A stretch of DNA of 42,715 nt from assembly GCA_020629535.1 (NCBI GenBank), contig JAHDDD010000003.1:1-42715 (forward strand). Reading direction: 5' to 3'. Source of the stretch: Saprospiraceae bacterium. GTDB taxonomy: Bacteria; Bacteroidota; Bacteroidia; Chitinophagales; Saprospiraceae. Shown here one piece after another: positions 1 through 10,388 of this stretch (positions are counted from its first letter, which is position 1; each line of letters begins with the position of its first letter). The position numbers and the translations under genes were made by a program. Under the pieces are notes generated by a model, which did not search any database, was not told the DNA's origin, and was given only the letters and a program-made list of their open reading frames with translations.

Positions 1-982
1 CCAATTCTTCTGAAACAGGACAAAAGCTCCATCCGGTTGCGAATGTTGGACCAACATAATCTCTCATTCCAAAGAATTGAGTACTATAGTTTCCTTCTGA
101 ACCGTTGGCAAATCTATCCCATCCAGCTCTTGCTTGATCAGAGTGTTGGATTTCCCAAATGGATTCTATTCCCCATTCATTATCACTGGCGAAAATTCTG
201 CTGAAGTCAGCTTCAAGATCGAATTGTCCTGAGTTGATTACCTCTTCGAGGAATTGTACCGATTCGGCTAATTGTGCATCACTACCTGCATACAAAAGTA
301 CCTTTCCCAACAATGCAGTCACTGCAGGTTTGTAGGCTCTACCAAATTCATCCGGAGTCAATGAGTTTGGCAGATCGGGATTATTGTATGCTTCTTTAAG
401 GTCTGCAATGATTTGCTCGTATACAGCTGCCGTTGAAGTCTGTGTTAAATCAAAAATTTGGTCTGGGGAAATTCTATCTGTGGTCAGAATGACATTTCCG
501 AAAAATCGAACGAGATCAAAGTAGTAATGAGCTCTAAGGAAATGTGCTTCTGCTCTGTACCTGCTATTCAATGCTGCAGGCAATACATCAGTTTCGCCCA
601 ATTTTTCTAAAAGAAGATTTGCTCTTGCAATGCCACCATAATACTTACCCCAGAGACCGCCTTGAGGTCCAAGTTCAGGGTTCAACGTAAAATTATCATA
701 TGCTACCCATGACGGTTGGTCGGATGCGTCACTACCTCCAGCATAACAATCGTCAGATGCAGTATTCAATAAACCAAGTGACATGGTCCAGCCACCTGTG
801 CCTTCCCAAGCAAGTGGATCGTAAGCCGAAACAAGCGCTTGAAAAAATTCTTCCTCTGTCTGATAGAAATTATCTTCTACTGCAATATTGCCCTTTGGGC
901 TGATGTCTATGAAATCGTCAGAACAAGCATTGGTCAAGCATAAAATTCCGAACAGCAGTATATATGTTTTAATGTTCTTCAT
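1..982 (-). CDS. SusD/RagB family nutrient-binding outer membrane lipoprotein (C-terminus cut off by the window start)
   Basis: Own reverse translation from ATG at 982: MKNIKTYILLFGILCLTNACSDDFIDISPKGNIAVEDNFYQTEEEFFQALVSAYDPL...RYRAEAHFLRAHYYFDLVRFFG. Lipobox and SusD-typical RAEAHFLRAHYYFDLVRFFG motif. Lies directly downstream of SusC. Absent from the ORF track because it is partial. Confidence 0.93.
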   Translation of the reverse strand, partial: MKNIKTYILLFGILCLTNACSDDFIDISPKGNIAVEDNFYQTEEEFFQALVSAYDPLAWEGTGGWTMSLGLLNTASDDCYAGGSDASDQPSWVAYDNFTLNPELGPQGGLWGKYYGGIARANLLLEKLGETDVLPAALNSRYRAEAHFLRAHYYFDLVRFFGNVILTTDRISPDQIFDLTQTSTAAVYEQIIADLKEAYNNPDLPNSLTPDEFGRAYKPAVTALLGKVLLYAGSDAQLAESVQFLEEVINSGQFDLEADFSRIFASDNEWGIESIWEIQHSDQARAGWDRFANGSEGNYSTQFFGMRDYVGPTFATGWSFCPVSEEL

Positions 983-988
983 TTTCAA

Positions 989-3900
989 TTATTTAAATGT
1001 GATGTTTCCACCAATGACCAAGGTCCTTGGCTGAGGATAAATAACTCTGTCGATACTGATTGGAATCTCCGGATCGTAGCCAGAGTATTTTGTAAACAAA
1101 AAAGCATTGTTTACTCCAACATACACTTTGGCCATTCCAATTCGTGCTTTACTCGTCCATGTTTCGGGTAGTGTATACGAAAGCTGTATATTTTTGATTC
1201 TAAAGAAATTTCCATCTTCAAGAAAGAAGTCTGAACTTCTTGAGAAATTTCTGTTTGGATCATTCGCAACCAATCTTGGATATTCATTGGTTGTTCCTTC
1301 TCCGGTCCATCTATTCAATGCATCGCCAACAAAGTTTGCATTGATAAGATCAAATCTTCTAAATGCTTTGAAAACTTTGTTACCTGCAACACCATAACCA
1401 AAGACTGTGAGGTTGAAATTTTTATAAAACAAATCCAACGTGCCTCCGAAGGTCCATGGTGGGAAACTCAAACCAAGGTAGGTTCTGTCTTCTTCATTCA
1501 ATATTCCATCATTGTTTAAATCAAGAAATTTGATGTCACCAGGAGCTGCGTCTGGTTGAATTAGTTCTCCTTCAGCATTGGTGTATGCGTCAACTTCTGA
1601 TTGATTTTGGAAGATTCCAGCTGTTTGATAACCGTAAAATGATCTGATAGGTTCTCCAACTTCTGTTCTTGTTATTTCTAAACCAGAAGGACCATATCTG
1701 TCTACCGGAAAGAAATCAACATCGTTGGTTATTTTTTCAACTTCGTTTCTTGTATAACTTACATTTCCTGATATGACGAAATCAAATTCATTGATTGAAT
1801 TTTCATAAGACAATTCAACTTCAATTCCTTGATTGTAAAGAGAAGAAATATTGGCAGTCGGCGAACCGAATCCTACGAAGCCAGGAATTTCCTGTGTTCC
1901 TAAAAGATTCCTTACATCCTTTTGATACACATCGACTGTTGTTTTGAAATTTCTTAAAAAGACTGCATCAAAACCAATATTAAATTGCGCTGTTTCTTCC
2001 CATCTGAGGTCAGGATTGCTGAGTCCGAATGGTGCTGCTCCAATGAACAGATTGTCTTCCAACCCAAAACTGTAGTTTGCACCAAAGTTTACCTGTGGTG
2101 TATATAAGAAATCTCCAATGGCATCATTTCCGGTCAATCCCCAAGAAGCTCTTAATTTGAAATAATTGATTGCGTTTACATTGAAGAATGGTTCATCAGA
2201 CAGATTCCATCCAAATGAAACACCTGGGAAATATCCATATTTGAAGTTCGATCCAAACTTGGTCGAACCATCTCTTCTCATGATAAAATTAAAAAGGTAT
2301 CTCTCTTTGAAATTGTATGTGACTCTTGATACCAATGAACTTACTCTACTATCCCAGTCACCTCCTCCAAAAGATTGGTTTTCTGGAATGGTCGCAACAC
2401 CGAGCGTAGCATCATCGAGTGTTTCAAAAGGTACATCTCTTATGGTTCCTCCTTGCGATTGTCCATTGTTTCTTGTTGCAGAAGTACCGACCATAAATTC
2501 AAAATTATGATCATTGAGATTCAAATCATAGCTGACTGTGTTATCCCAAATCCAGGTCAATCCTCTGTTTAGGTTTTTGTTGTAACTGTTTACAAAGACT
2601 TGATTGGTAGCATTGAGATAATGCACTGGCGTTAGTCCTTCTCCACCCCAGATGGCAAAATCGGCTCCAATGCTAGATCTGAACTTTAGATTTTTCACAG
2701 GCTCAACTACCAGCTGACCATTGGCAACAATTTTATCACTCCACCCATATCCATCGCCTACACTTAAGGCAGCAACAGGGTTAAGAATTTCTGAAGTAAC
2801 GAATGATGATATTCCAAATACTCCATTTTCATCGGTCACAACTGGATTGTTTACATAAATTGGAGTTGCAAGTTGATCGGGATCTGTTTCGTAAATTGGT
2901 GTAATCGGATCCAGATTCAAAGCTCTACCTAGTGGTGAACCCCATTCTGAGTTTGTAGAAACTCCTTGAGAATTGGTTCTTACATATGCTGCTTTTGTGG
3001 AAACGGATATCCAGTCCGTTAGTTTGGTATCCGTGTTCAGTCTTAAATTGATTCTTCTATAATTTGAATTATCATCGGATATGATGCCTTGTTCATTGTA
3101 AAGTCCGAAAGAACCAAAGATTTTTGAACGATCGTTTCCTGCTGTGATTTCAATATTGTGACTGTACTGGGGTGCATCCTTTCTCACAACCGCATCTTGC
3201 CAATCTGTTCCGACACCCATTGAAAGTGGATCATCGAAAAGCACAGGTAGGCCTGCTGCAGCATATGACTCATTCAATAAAGTAGCGTATTCTGTTGCAT
3301 TCAACACTGGTACTTTCTTGGCCAAATTGGCTACACCATAAAACCCAGAGTAGCTAACTTGCGTCTCACCTGCTTTTCCAGATTTTGTTGTAATTAAAAC
3401 CACTCCATTAGAACCTCTTGTTCCGTAGATGGCACTTGAAGCAGCGTCTTTTAAAACCTCAATCGAAAGAATGTCTGCTGGATTTAGAAAATCAATTCCT
3501 CCTCCGACAATGGCTCCATCGACAACATAAAGTACCCCTCCACCATTTCCGGCAAGACCGGTGGTACCTCTAATCATCAAATCTGCTCCGTCACCCGGTT
3601 GACCTGAACCTGAGGTTACTCTCACACCAGAAGTCCTTCCCTGCATAGCATTTTCAATTCTATCAATCTGCAAATCTTCCAGTCGTTCACCGTCGACTTT
3701 TGAAATGGCTCCTGTTACAACTTTTTTCTTCTGCGTTCCATATCCGATCACGATGACTTCATCGAGCTCAGCAGCGTCAATGTTCATCATAACATCTATC
3801 GCTCCACCTTCATATGGAATTTCCATGGTCTGATATCCTACAAATGACAGGACAAGGACCGGATTTTCAGTGGTTCCCTCTAATTCAAAATTTCCATTGA

Positions 3901-4054
3901 TATCAGAGATGGTTCCGTTGTTCGTTCCTTTTTCCATGATGGTCACACCGATCATGGGCAGGTCATCCGAATCTATGATAGATCCTGTTATGGTCTGACC
4001 ATAGCCGACCATACAGAAACATCCGATTATAAATAAGAGTGCTAACTTCTTCAC
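989..4054 (-). CDS. SusC/RagA family TonB-linked outer membrane protein
   Basis: 1021 aa; signal peptide, carboxypeptidase-like regulatory domain (TITGSIIDSDDLPMIGVTIMEKGTNNGTISDINGNFEL), plug with VIVIGYGTQKKKVVTGAIS, YGTRGSNGVVLITTKSG, C-terminal beta-barrel. Confidence 0.96.
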   Translation of the reverse strand: MKKLALLFIIGCFCMVGYGQTITGSIIDSDDLPMIGVTIMEKGTNNGTISDINGNFELEGTTENPVLVLSFVGYQTMEIPYEGGAIDVMMNIDAAELDEVIVIGYGTQKKKVVTGAISKVDGERLEDLQIDRIENAMQGRTSGVRVTSGSGQPGDGADLMIRGTTGLAGNGGGVLYVVDGAIVGGGIDFLNPADILSIEVLKDAASSAIYGTRGSNGVVLITTKSGKAGETQVSYSGFYGVANLAKKVPVLNATEYATLLNESYAAAGLPVLFDDPLSMGVGTDWQDAVVRKDAPQYSHNIEITAGNDRSKIFGSFGLYNEQGIISDDNSNYRRINLRLNTDTKLTDWISVSTKAAYVRTNSQGVSTNSEWGSPLGRALNLDPITPIYETDPDQLATPIYVNNPVVTDENGVFGISSFVTSEILNPVAALSVGDGYGWSDKIVANGQLVVEPVKNLKFRSSIGADFAIWGGEGLTPVHYLNATNQVFVNSYNKNLNRGLTWIWDNTVSYDLNLNDHNFEFMVGTSATRNNGQSQGGTIRDVPFETLDDATLGVATIPENQSFGGGDWDSRVSSLVSRVTYNFKERYLFNFIMRRDGSTKFGSNFKYGYFPGVSFGWNLSDEPFFNVNAINYFKLRASWGLTGNDAIGDFLYTPQVNFGANYSFGLEDNLFIGAAPFGLSNPDLRWEETAQFNIGFDAVFLRNFKTTVDVYQKDVRNLLGTQEIPGFVGFGSPTANISSLYNQGIEVELSYENSINEFDFVISGNVSYTRNEVEKITNDVDFFPVDRYGPSGLEITRTEVGEPIRSFYGYQTAGIFQNQSEVDAYTNAEGELIQPDAAPGDIKFLDLNNDGILNEEDRTYLGLSFPPWTFGGTLDLFYKNFNLTVFGYGVAGNKVFKAFRRFDLINANFVGDALNRWTGEGTTNEYPRLVANDPNRNFSRSSDFFLEDGNFFRIKNIQLSYTLPETWTSKARIGMAKVYVGVNNAFLFTKYSGYDPEIPISIDRVIYPQPRTLVIGGNITFK

Positions 4055-4055
4055 G

Positions 4056-5909
4056 TTACTGTTTTACTATTTTTACTAATTTGAATTCATTCCCTGCAAT
4101 CCCTTTTACGTAGTACATACCTGATTCCAAATCAGAAAAATCGAAACCATGTGTTCCGCTATTGATTTGTGTAAGTTGTTTTATTCTTCTTCCGTCAGTT
4201 GAGAAAATCTCTAAACTTTCAAGTTGATCTTTGATGGTAATATTCAATTCTGAAATGATGACGTTTGGCTTAATTTCAAACAATGCAGGATTGTTGGTTA
4301 GGTTCTGATTCGAACTCACACATACAGACGAGCATTGATTAAAGCAGTAAAATTCTAATATATCTGTCGCCGAACCATCAATGTCGATAAATCTATTGAT
4401 GAAAACATTCCCACCATCATCAAACACCATTGTACAAGGTTCATCTTCAGAGAATTCTTCCCATCCGCCTGTACCGTTTAGGAATTTATATTCAACAGGA
4501 CCATTGCCAAGTTGGTAACTGATTGACCATATGTTATCTCCAAGATCAGTCATAGGCTCTGCTTGCCATCCTGTAATTGTTCCTGCAAAAAATACACCTT
4601 CTGCGTCAACAGTCTCATTGCTCATGTCAACCTGGAAAGTAATATTTGTAATCTCTGCAACACTACAGTCTGTATCCTCACGACACTCGCCAAAACAAGT
4701 TGAGATGACTGTATCATCCATTACGGCATCAAGAAATCTGTCGTTAAAGTTATCAGGATCAGCGCAATCTTGTCCTCCAATATTTTCTTTACATGAAAAA
4801 TCTGGACAAGGACCATTTGCAAAGGTGTAGAAGCTAGTAAAACCTCTTTCTCTTTCAATGGTAATACTATAGATTCCATCTCCATCAGGATCAGTCATTC
4901 TGAATCTTCCTCCTGGATTTTCAAAATTGCCACCACCTGCGAGGTATACAGAATCTGCCACCATGAGGTTATCTGCAAAACCAAGATTGAATGTAATATT
5001 CACAGCATCTCCGCATGCGAAACATGATTCCCAACAATCAGTCACGCTTGCTCCGTCAAGCAACACTCCTTGTCTGTTTATAAATTCTGGTTCACCATCA
5101 GCACCATAAGAGATTTTGACGCAATTGTCGGTGATTCCAAATTGCTCCCATGTATCAGAAACTTTGACATAGTACAGATATTCAACTGGTCCTGTATTAC
5201 CAATTACATCTACAGTCCATGTTCCATCTCCTTGGTCGGTCATCGGAGTATCAAGAGACCAATTGTTGAATGAACCTGAAAGGAAAACCGTATCAATATC
5301 TCCTTCGTATTCACTCATGTCAATGGTGTAGTTTGCAGTAGCCTCAGTTGAGCCACCATAAACTACAACGATATTGTCAATGTAATATGTTCTGTCTGCG
5401 TCAAGTGATGCTCCAAAGTCAGCAAACAATACCAGACCGTTGTACTCATTTCCTACTGCAGGCAACATAGGGTCTTCAATCGATGCTGCTGTCAGATCAT
5501 AGCAGATATTTGTCCATTGATTTGTATCAGAAATATCTGATGTCAGAATCCAGTCGGCACCTCCAGATGGACTATTCTCTAATTTCAAAGCTAGGTTTCC
5601 GGCTTCAGGATACCACACATCAATGCATATTTGAGATGCACCCATTAGGTTCACATTTGGACCAGGATTTGCGAAAGCTCCAGCCCAAACTTCTGATCCA
5701 GCTGGCTTAACAAATTCCATCACCATACCACTGGCATTGGCGCCACTTGCATCAGGATTGGCAATAATTGGAGCTATTGCTTCTTCTAATGTACTTCCGA
5801 AATGTTGGAAATCTCCAGAGGTTTCTGGAGTTTCAAAATCGTAGATTGTTACATCCTGTGCATTGATAAAAAATGGCAATGCAAAGAACATCCATATTAG
5901 TTTTTTCAT
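4056..5909 (-). CDS. Secreted glycan-binding-like protein with E-set/CBM48-like modules and T9SS type A sorting tail
   Basis: 617 aa; modules such as DTVFLSGSFNNWSLDTPMTDQGDGTWTVDV and GVFFAGTITGWQAEPMTDLGDNIWSISYQL; Cys-rich insert; C-terminal IFSTDGRRIKQLTQINSGTHGFDFSDLESGMYYVKGIAGNEFKLVKIVKQ. One nt upstream of SusC. Confidence 0.8.
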   Translation of the reverse strand: MKKLIWMFFALPFFINAQDVTIYDFETPETSGDFQHFGSTLEEAIAPIIANPDASGANASGMVMEFVKPAGSEVWAGAFANPGPNVNLMGASQICIDVWYPEAGNLALKLENSPSGGADWILTSDISDTNQWTNICYDLTAASIEDPMLPAVGNEYNGLVLFADFGASLDADRTYYIDNIVVVYGGSTEATANYTIDMSEYEGDIDTVFLSGSFNNWSLDTPMTDQGDGTWTVDVIGNTGPVEYLYYVKVSDTWEQFGITDNCVKISYGADGEPEFINRQGVLLDGASVTDCWESCFACGDAVNITFNLGFADNLMVADSVYLAGGGNFENPGGRFRMTDPDGDGIYSITIERERGFTSFYTFANGPCPDFSCKENIGGQDCADPDNFNDRFLDAVMDDTVISTCFGECREDTDCSVAEITNITFQVDMSNETVDAEGVFFAGTITGWQAEPMTDLGDNIWSISYQLGNGPVEYKFLNGTGGWEEFSEDEPCTMVFDDGGNVFINRFIDIDGSATDILEFYCFNQCSSVCVSSNQNLTNNPALFEIKPNVIISELNITIKDQLESLEIFSTDGRRIKQLTQINSGTHGFDFSDLESGMYYVKGIAGNEFKLVKIVKQ

Positions 5910-6200
5910 ATCAGGTTAATTTCAATTATTGTATTTAAAAATCGAGCCCCTTTGGTTCTGATTATTCATTTTGAAAGTTAATAACAATTTCCTCCATGAA
6001 ATGAAGGAAAATTGTAAAAACAATATGAAATGGGGGCTTGGCGAAGATAAAAACTGAAAACGATTTCGTGTACAAGGTACACTAAGTATTTTTTAACGGT
6101 TTTTCAGATGATTCTTTATGATAATATATAACCTGCAGGCCAGCAAATTTAAACAAGAATAAATCACTTGTTCGAAATAAAATTCGGTAAGAGAAAAAAC

Positions 6201-6228
6201 AGACCCATGATTCAACAATCATGGGTCT
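6201..6228 (-). terminator. Rho-independent terminator for the S74-domain gene
   Basis: Perfect stem AGACCCATGATT (6201-6212) / AATCATGGGTCT (6217-6228), loop CAAC, extended by C6200-G6229; followed on the minus strand by a T-run (plus-strand aaaaaa just before 6200). Confidence 0.85.
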
Positions 6229-6265
6229 GATATAAAATGTATAAAGAAGATATATTTTTTAGAAT

Positions 6266-7909
6266 CTATTTATTACTCATGATTTCCATTTGAGCATGCA
6301 ATGTCTTCAAATCATTGGTCAATTTCTCGATGGTATCTTCCATATTGACGATCAATGCTTTTGTTGCATCCAACTCATTTTTCAATGATTCTTGCTCATT
6401 GATGATCAATTGATCTGCAGTGTTCAATTCCTGCGCTGCCTTAATCAATGGAACAGTAAATTCGGCATAGCGTAAACCATAGTAATCACCATCACTTGCT
6501 GGTGTATCCAGACCGGAAAATTCGAAACCTGTTGATATGGCTGCAGCTTCAACTTCTTGCGCAAGAAATCCGGTTCTGATCTCATCATTACTGAATGTTT
6601 CACCTTCAGGTTGATAACCATAAGCTTCCATCAAAAACTGATTGTAGGCATCTTGGTCGATTCTGTAATTGACGGGTCTTAATTCCAACAAGAAATCAAG
6701 TCCTTTTACATTTTCAGTTATGTCTTTTTTGAATCGACCATCACTTAGAGTTGTCCAACCTACTTGTCCACCTATTGAATTGACACTTGCATTTCCAATG
6801 CGCACTTGATTAGAAGCTGTACAAGTTGCTCCATATCCGATCGCGGTGTTGTTATCATAATTTGATCCCATGCTGTTGGCGGTATAACCTATAGCAGTTC
6901 TTTTGTTACCTGTAGTATTGTTGTACAGCGCTTGATATCCAACTGCTACATTGCCAAAACCTGTCGTATTGTTGTACAATGAATGACCCCCGCAAGCAGC
7001 ATTCCAGTAACCGGTTGTATTGTCATACATGGCTACATGTCCTATAGCAGCATTGTTTGAACCTGTCGAGTTGGTGTATAACGAATTGAATCCAACAGCA
7101 GCATTTTGAATACCCGTTGTGTTCACTCTCATCGCATCTTTGCCCACAGCACAGTTGTTGTAACCTTCTGTGTTTGCATACATGGCTGAGTGACCGATAG
7201 CGGTATTTGAGCTTCCTATATTGTTGTGATACATTGCTCTGAAACCCATAGCTACATTGTCGTTTCCTGCTGTATTATTATACATGGATTGAAATCCTGA
7301 TACGACATTTTTACTCCCAAGATCGTTGTTGTACATTGATTCAACACCTACGGATGTATTCTGGTAACCAGTATAATTATTCGTCATCGAATAGAAACCA
7401 ATTGCCACATTGTGATTATTGGTAAGATCGTCATTGGCTCCAGCACCTTGACCAATGAAAATCGATTGTCCGGAATTTCTTGGTTCTAGGGTTGCGTGTT
7501 TCATGACCCATCTTTCCATACCACAGAGATCAAAACGAATCATATCTTCATCAGATGCAGCTTCGGTTTGAATTTTGGTATCTCCGTCTGCGTCTGTTAT
7601 GTCAGTTGTTCTGGTACTTGATGCTATTTCTGTCCATCCGACACCTGCATCATGATACCAAAAAGTACCTGTCTCATGATCGTAAACCATCAACCCATCA
7701 GCTGGGGCTGAAATATTTACTCTTTGTGAAGATGTCATTCTCGGAATGAGTAATCCTTTGTCGGTGGATTGAATATCAAGAACGGAAGATGGAGTTGGAC
7801 TATCACAGTTGATGCATGCTTTGTCGAAATCGAAATTCATCTGGGCATTTGAGAGAAATGATAGTAGCGACAGCCCACAGATCAAAGCATTTACTTGTAA
7901 AGCCTTCAT
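6266..7909 (-). CDS. Tail-fibre-like surface protein with ~24-aa NxAxG repeats and C-terminal S74 intramolecular chaperone domain
   Basis: 547 aa; repeats like NTTGFGNVAVGYQALYNNTTGNKRTAIGYTAN; C-terminal LSDGRFKKDITENVKGLDFLLELRPVNYRID...GFLAQEVEAA...YAEFTVPLIKAAQEL, typical of Peptidase_S74. Confidence 0.88.
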   Translation of the reverse strand: MKALQVNALICGLSLLSFLSNAQMNFDFDKACINCDSPTPSSVLDIQSTDKGLLIPRMTSSQRVNISAPADGLMVYDHETGTFWYHDAGVGWTEIASSTRTTDITDADGDTKIQTEAASDEDMIRFDLCGMERWVMKHATLEPRNSGQSIFIGQGAGANDDLTNNHNVAIGFYSMTNNYTGYQNTSVGVESMYNNDLGSKNVVSGFQSMYNNTAGNDNVAMGFRAMYHNNIGSSNTAIGHSAMYANTEGYNNCAVGKDAMRVNTTGIQNAAVGFNSLYTNSTGSNNAAIGHVAMYDNTTGYWNAACGGHSLYNNTTGFGNVAVGYQALYNNTTGNKRTAIGYTANSMGSNYDNNTAIGYGATCTASNQVRIGNASVNSIGGQVGWTTLSDGRFKKDITENVKGLDFLLELRPVNYRIDQDAYNQFLMEAYGYQPEGETFSNDEIRTGFLAQEVEAAAISTGFEFSGLDTPASDGDYYGLRYAEFTVPLIKAAQELNTADQLIINEQESLKNELDATKALIVNMEDTIEKLTNDLKTLHAQMEIMSNK

Positions 7910-8014
7910 GGTATTGAGTGTTAAAACAACCTTTTAGTGAATTTTTGGGGCTAACTAACAGATTGTAGGTTAATTAAATATTACAAATAATCGTAATATC
8001 AAATTTCGTGCCAC

Positions 8015-8548
8015 CTAGTTATTTTTTGCCAATTTGGCATCATATGGTTCTAACAATCGCGTATAACCGTCTATAATCTGTGATAAATGATGCTCCATGT
8101 GGAAATTATAATCCCAAAGAAGATAATCAAGAGATGCCAAGCTGGCTTGATCAATTGTGTTCATGCAAATTTCATGGAAGTTGTGATTCTGATGCTTTTT
8201 CTCAAATAATTTTTCGTCAAAATCTTGAAGAGAATTCACAAGATGCACATTCACACTTACCCAAAATGAGAGCAATAATGACTTATCCCTGTTTTGATAA
8301 TTGTTGATCTTCACCCACTCGTCCTGATTGTATCCATTGAAAACAAGATTGTCCTGTGATTGTCCTCGTAAAAAACGTTGGTGATTATTGTATGCAGAAT
8401 CAACAAGATGTCCTAAAATCTCAATTTTTGACCATTTTGAAGGATTGGGTTTTGCTTTCAATTCTTCTTCTGAAATCGTGCCGATGCCTTTCAAGCCCGC
8501 AGCTACTATCAACTGTAAATCGTGAATGAAGTTTATTTTCTTACTCAT
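8015..8548 (-). CDS. DinB family protein
   Basis: Likely start MSKKINFIHDL at 8548 rather than ORF start 8563; KWSKIEILGHLVDSAYNNHQRF and HMEHHLSQIIDGYTRLL are DinB/YfiT-like metal-binding motifs. Confidence 0.75.
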   Translation of the reverse strand: MSKKINFIHDLQLIVAAGLKGIGTISEEELKAKPNPSKWSKIEILGHLVDSAYNNHQRFLRGQSQDNLVFNGYNQDEWVKINNYQNRDKSLLLSFWVSVNVHLVNSLQDFDEKLFEKKHQNHNFHEICMNTIDQASLASLDYLLWDYNFHMEHHLSQIIDGYTRLLEPYDAKLAKNN

Positions 8549-8549
8549 C

Positions 8550-10097
8550 TTATTCTGAAACAAATTTGAAATCTTTTAGATAAAATACACCGGATTCATC
8601 ATGTCCTGTTCCTCCGGGGCGGATTACTATGACATCTATATCATCACGAATCCCATTGGGTGCCGATCCGTCTATTAACAGGTCACGAAAATCAAAACTA
8701 AGGGTGACCCATTCATCTAGTGGCATATCAAGCTTTTCAATGAATGCCCAGCAACACCACATTCCTGGTCCACCTTCTGTAGTATCATCATCTTCGCTTT
8801 CATCACCCAATGCAATGCCCAATGCATTGATCAAGTTACCTGAAAAGTCATTGCTGCTTGGAACATAGACATCTATTTGAGCAATCGCGCACTGATATTC
8901 TCCATCTACATCAAAACGTATATCTGCATCACGTGACCATATTTTATAATCAGTAAATCCATTTTGGACATCTGTTCTGGTATATTTTGCACAAAGTTCA
9001 CCTTCAATTTCAACTCCGTATTCTACCGGTGTAAAGTAACTTACTTCGTCAACGGCTGGCCCAACATTTCCTTCCATATCAAATACTTCAAAGAAATCTT
9101 TTGAAGAAACTTCGTCTTCCAAATCTCTTGGGACGAATGCTCCGTTTGTATCTCTCAGGGCAGGAATTGACATTTTGTAGGAAGCCAAGGTGAAGTAACT
9201 ACTTCCTGCTACATCAAACTCATTGTCAAAGCAATTGTGTTTCAATATCAATGTATCCGCAATATCGCCTTCTGCTGTATGAAAAATCTCATACTCAATT
9301 TCATGGCCAGGAAAAAGTGAAGATTCTGAATTCTGCAATCTCGGATTAATAATATGTGCACCTTCTCCGTATACGGTCAATGTTTTTGCGATTTCATCAA
9401 TGTTGTATTGTTGACTTGTATTGATAAAACTACTGACATCGATATCATTTGCTGTTTTGGGTAAGCTTCCATTTTCAATGTTGATGTTTTGTTCATTGAA
9501 ATCCGTTCCAAGCCAAATACCATATTCACCCCAAAAGTCTCCATTCCAGTCAATGGTGTATTGATTAGAAGGGCCAAAGTTATAGATGTCATTGGCCATC
9601 GATGCTCTTCTTGATAATGAATAATCGCACTGAAAGTTTCCATTAAAATCAATCAGATCTCCAACACAATACCATGGAGCGGCTACTTCAGGATTATAGT
9701 TCCAACTCTCATCATCGGGTCCATAATGATAGGCCACAGCATTTTCGCGGACCGGAAGCCAATTTTTATTCATAACGAAATTGGCCACTTCAGGTTCGGC
9801 AACATTGATCGTTCGGGTAAGGGAACCAACACCGTCCCGATTTTCAACATTAAGAATAACCTGAAAGCTCCCAAAACTCTGATAAGTATATACTGGTGAA
9901 TTTTCTGTGGATGTATTCCCATCTCCAAATTCCCAGAAAATCGTATTTGCATTGACGGAACGATCGAAGAAGCTCACTTTTTGACCATCCACCAAAAAGA
10001 AAAAATCAGCCTCTGGTAATATAGGCTCAGCTTCTTTACATCCATTGGAAAAGATGAATATTAGACAAATGATGCTGTATTTCAGGTCAATTCGCAT
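8550..10097 (-). CDS. PKD-domain lipoprotein, candidate surface glycan-binding protein
   Basis: Likely start MRIDLKYS at 10097; lipobox-like FSNGC; PKD motif FWEFGDGNTSTENSPVYTYQSFGSFQVILNV; C-terminal jelly-roll-like region. Confidence 0.7.
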   Translation of the reverse strand: MRIDLKYSIICLIFIFSNGCKEAEPILPEADFFFLVDGQKVSFFDRSVNANTIFWEFGDGNTSTENSPVYTYQSFGSFQVILNVENRDGVGSLTRTINVAEPEVANFVMNKNWLPVRENAVAYHYGPDDESWNYNPEVAAPWYCVGDLIDFNGNFQCDYSLSRRASMANDIYNFGPSNQYTIDWNGDFWGEYGIWLGTDFNEQNINIENGSLPKTANDIDVSSFINTSQQYNIDEIAKTLTVYGEGAHIINPRLQNSESSLFPGHEIEYEIFHTAEGDIADTLILKHNCFDNEFDVAGSSYFTLASYKMSIPALRDTNGAFVPRDLEDEVSSKDFFEVFDMEGNVGPAVDEVSYFTPVEYGVEIEGELCAKYTRTDVQNGFTDYKIWSRDADIRFDVDGEYQCAIAQIDVYVPSSNDFSGNLINALGIALGDESEDDDTTEGGPGMWCCWAFIEKLDMPLDEWVTLSFDFRDLLIDGSAPNGIRDDIDVIVIRPGGTGHDESGVFYLKDFKFVSE

Positions 10098-10388
10098 GGA
10101 GTGCAAAATATAATTTTAGTTTGAAAATTAACTTACTCATGTTTAACTCAAGATTTGGCAGTTAAGATTGTGCTTAAAATTGGTATCATAACTAATTGAA
10201 TATCAACAATATAGATCATCAAATTGATAAGAAATAATTTCAATAACAACCATATGGGAAGACAAAAAATGAAGATTAATAACTTCAGAACTTTATTATT
10301 TAAAAGAAAAAATGAAAAAATTATTTTAAATCATTGTAACTAAACAGACGCATGATCGTAATAGCCATAACAAACGCAAACCAATAAG

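Noticed and set aside
2166-2572. Plus-strand ORFs within the SusC gene
   Set aside because: Antisense to a strongly supported CDS; no recognisable domain or signal peptide.
5984-6015. Imperfect hairpin ACAATTTCCT...AGGAAAATTGT in the Sus operon leader
   Set aside because: Short AT-rich stem with a bulge; likely chance in this composition.
6860-7440. Prophage tail-fibre region
   Set aside because: Only the S74 domain is phage-like; neighbours are Sus, DinB and lipoprotein genes with no phage structural genes.
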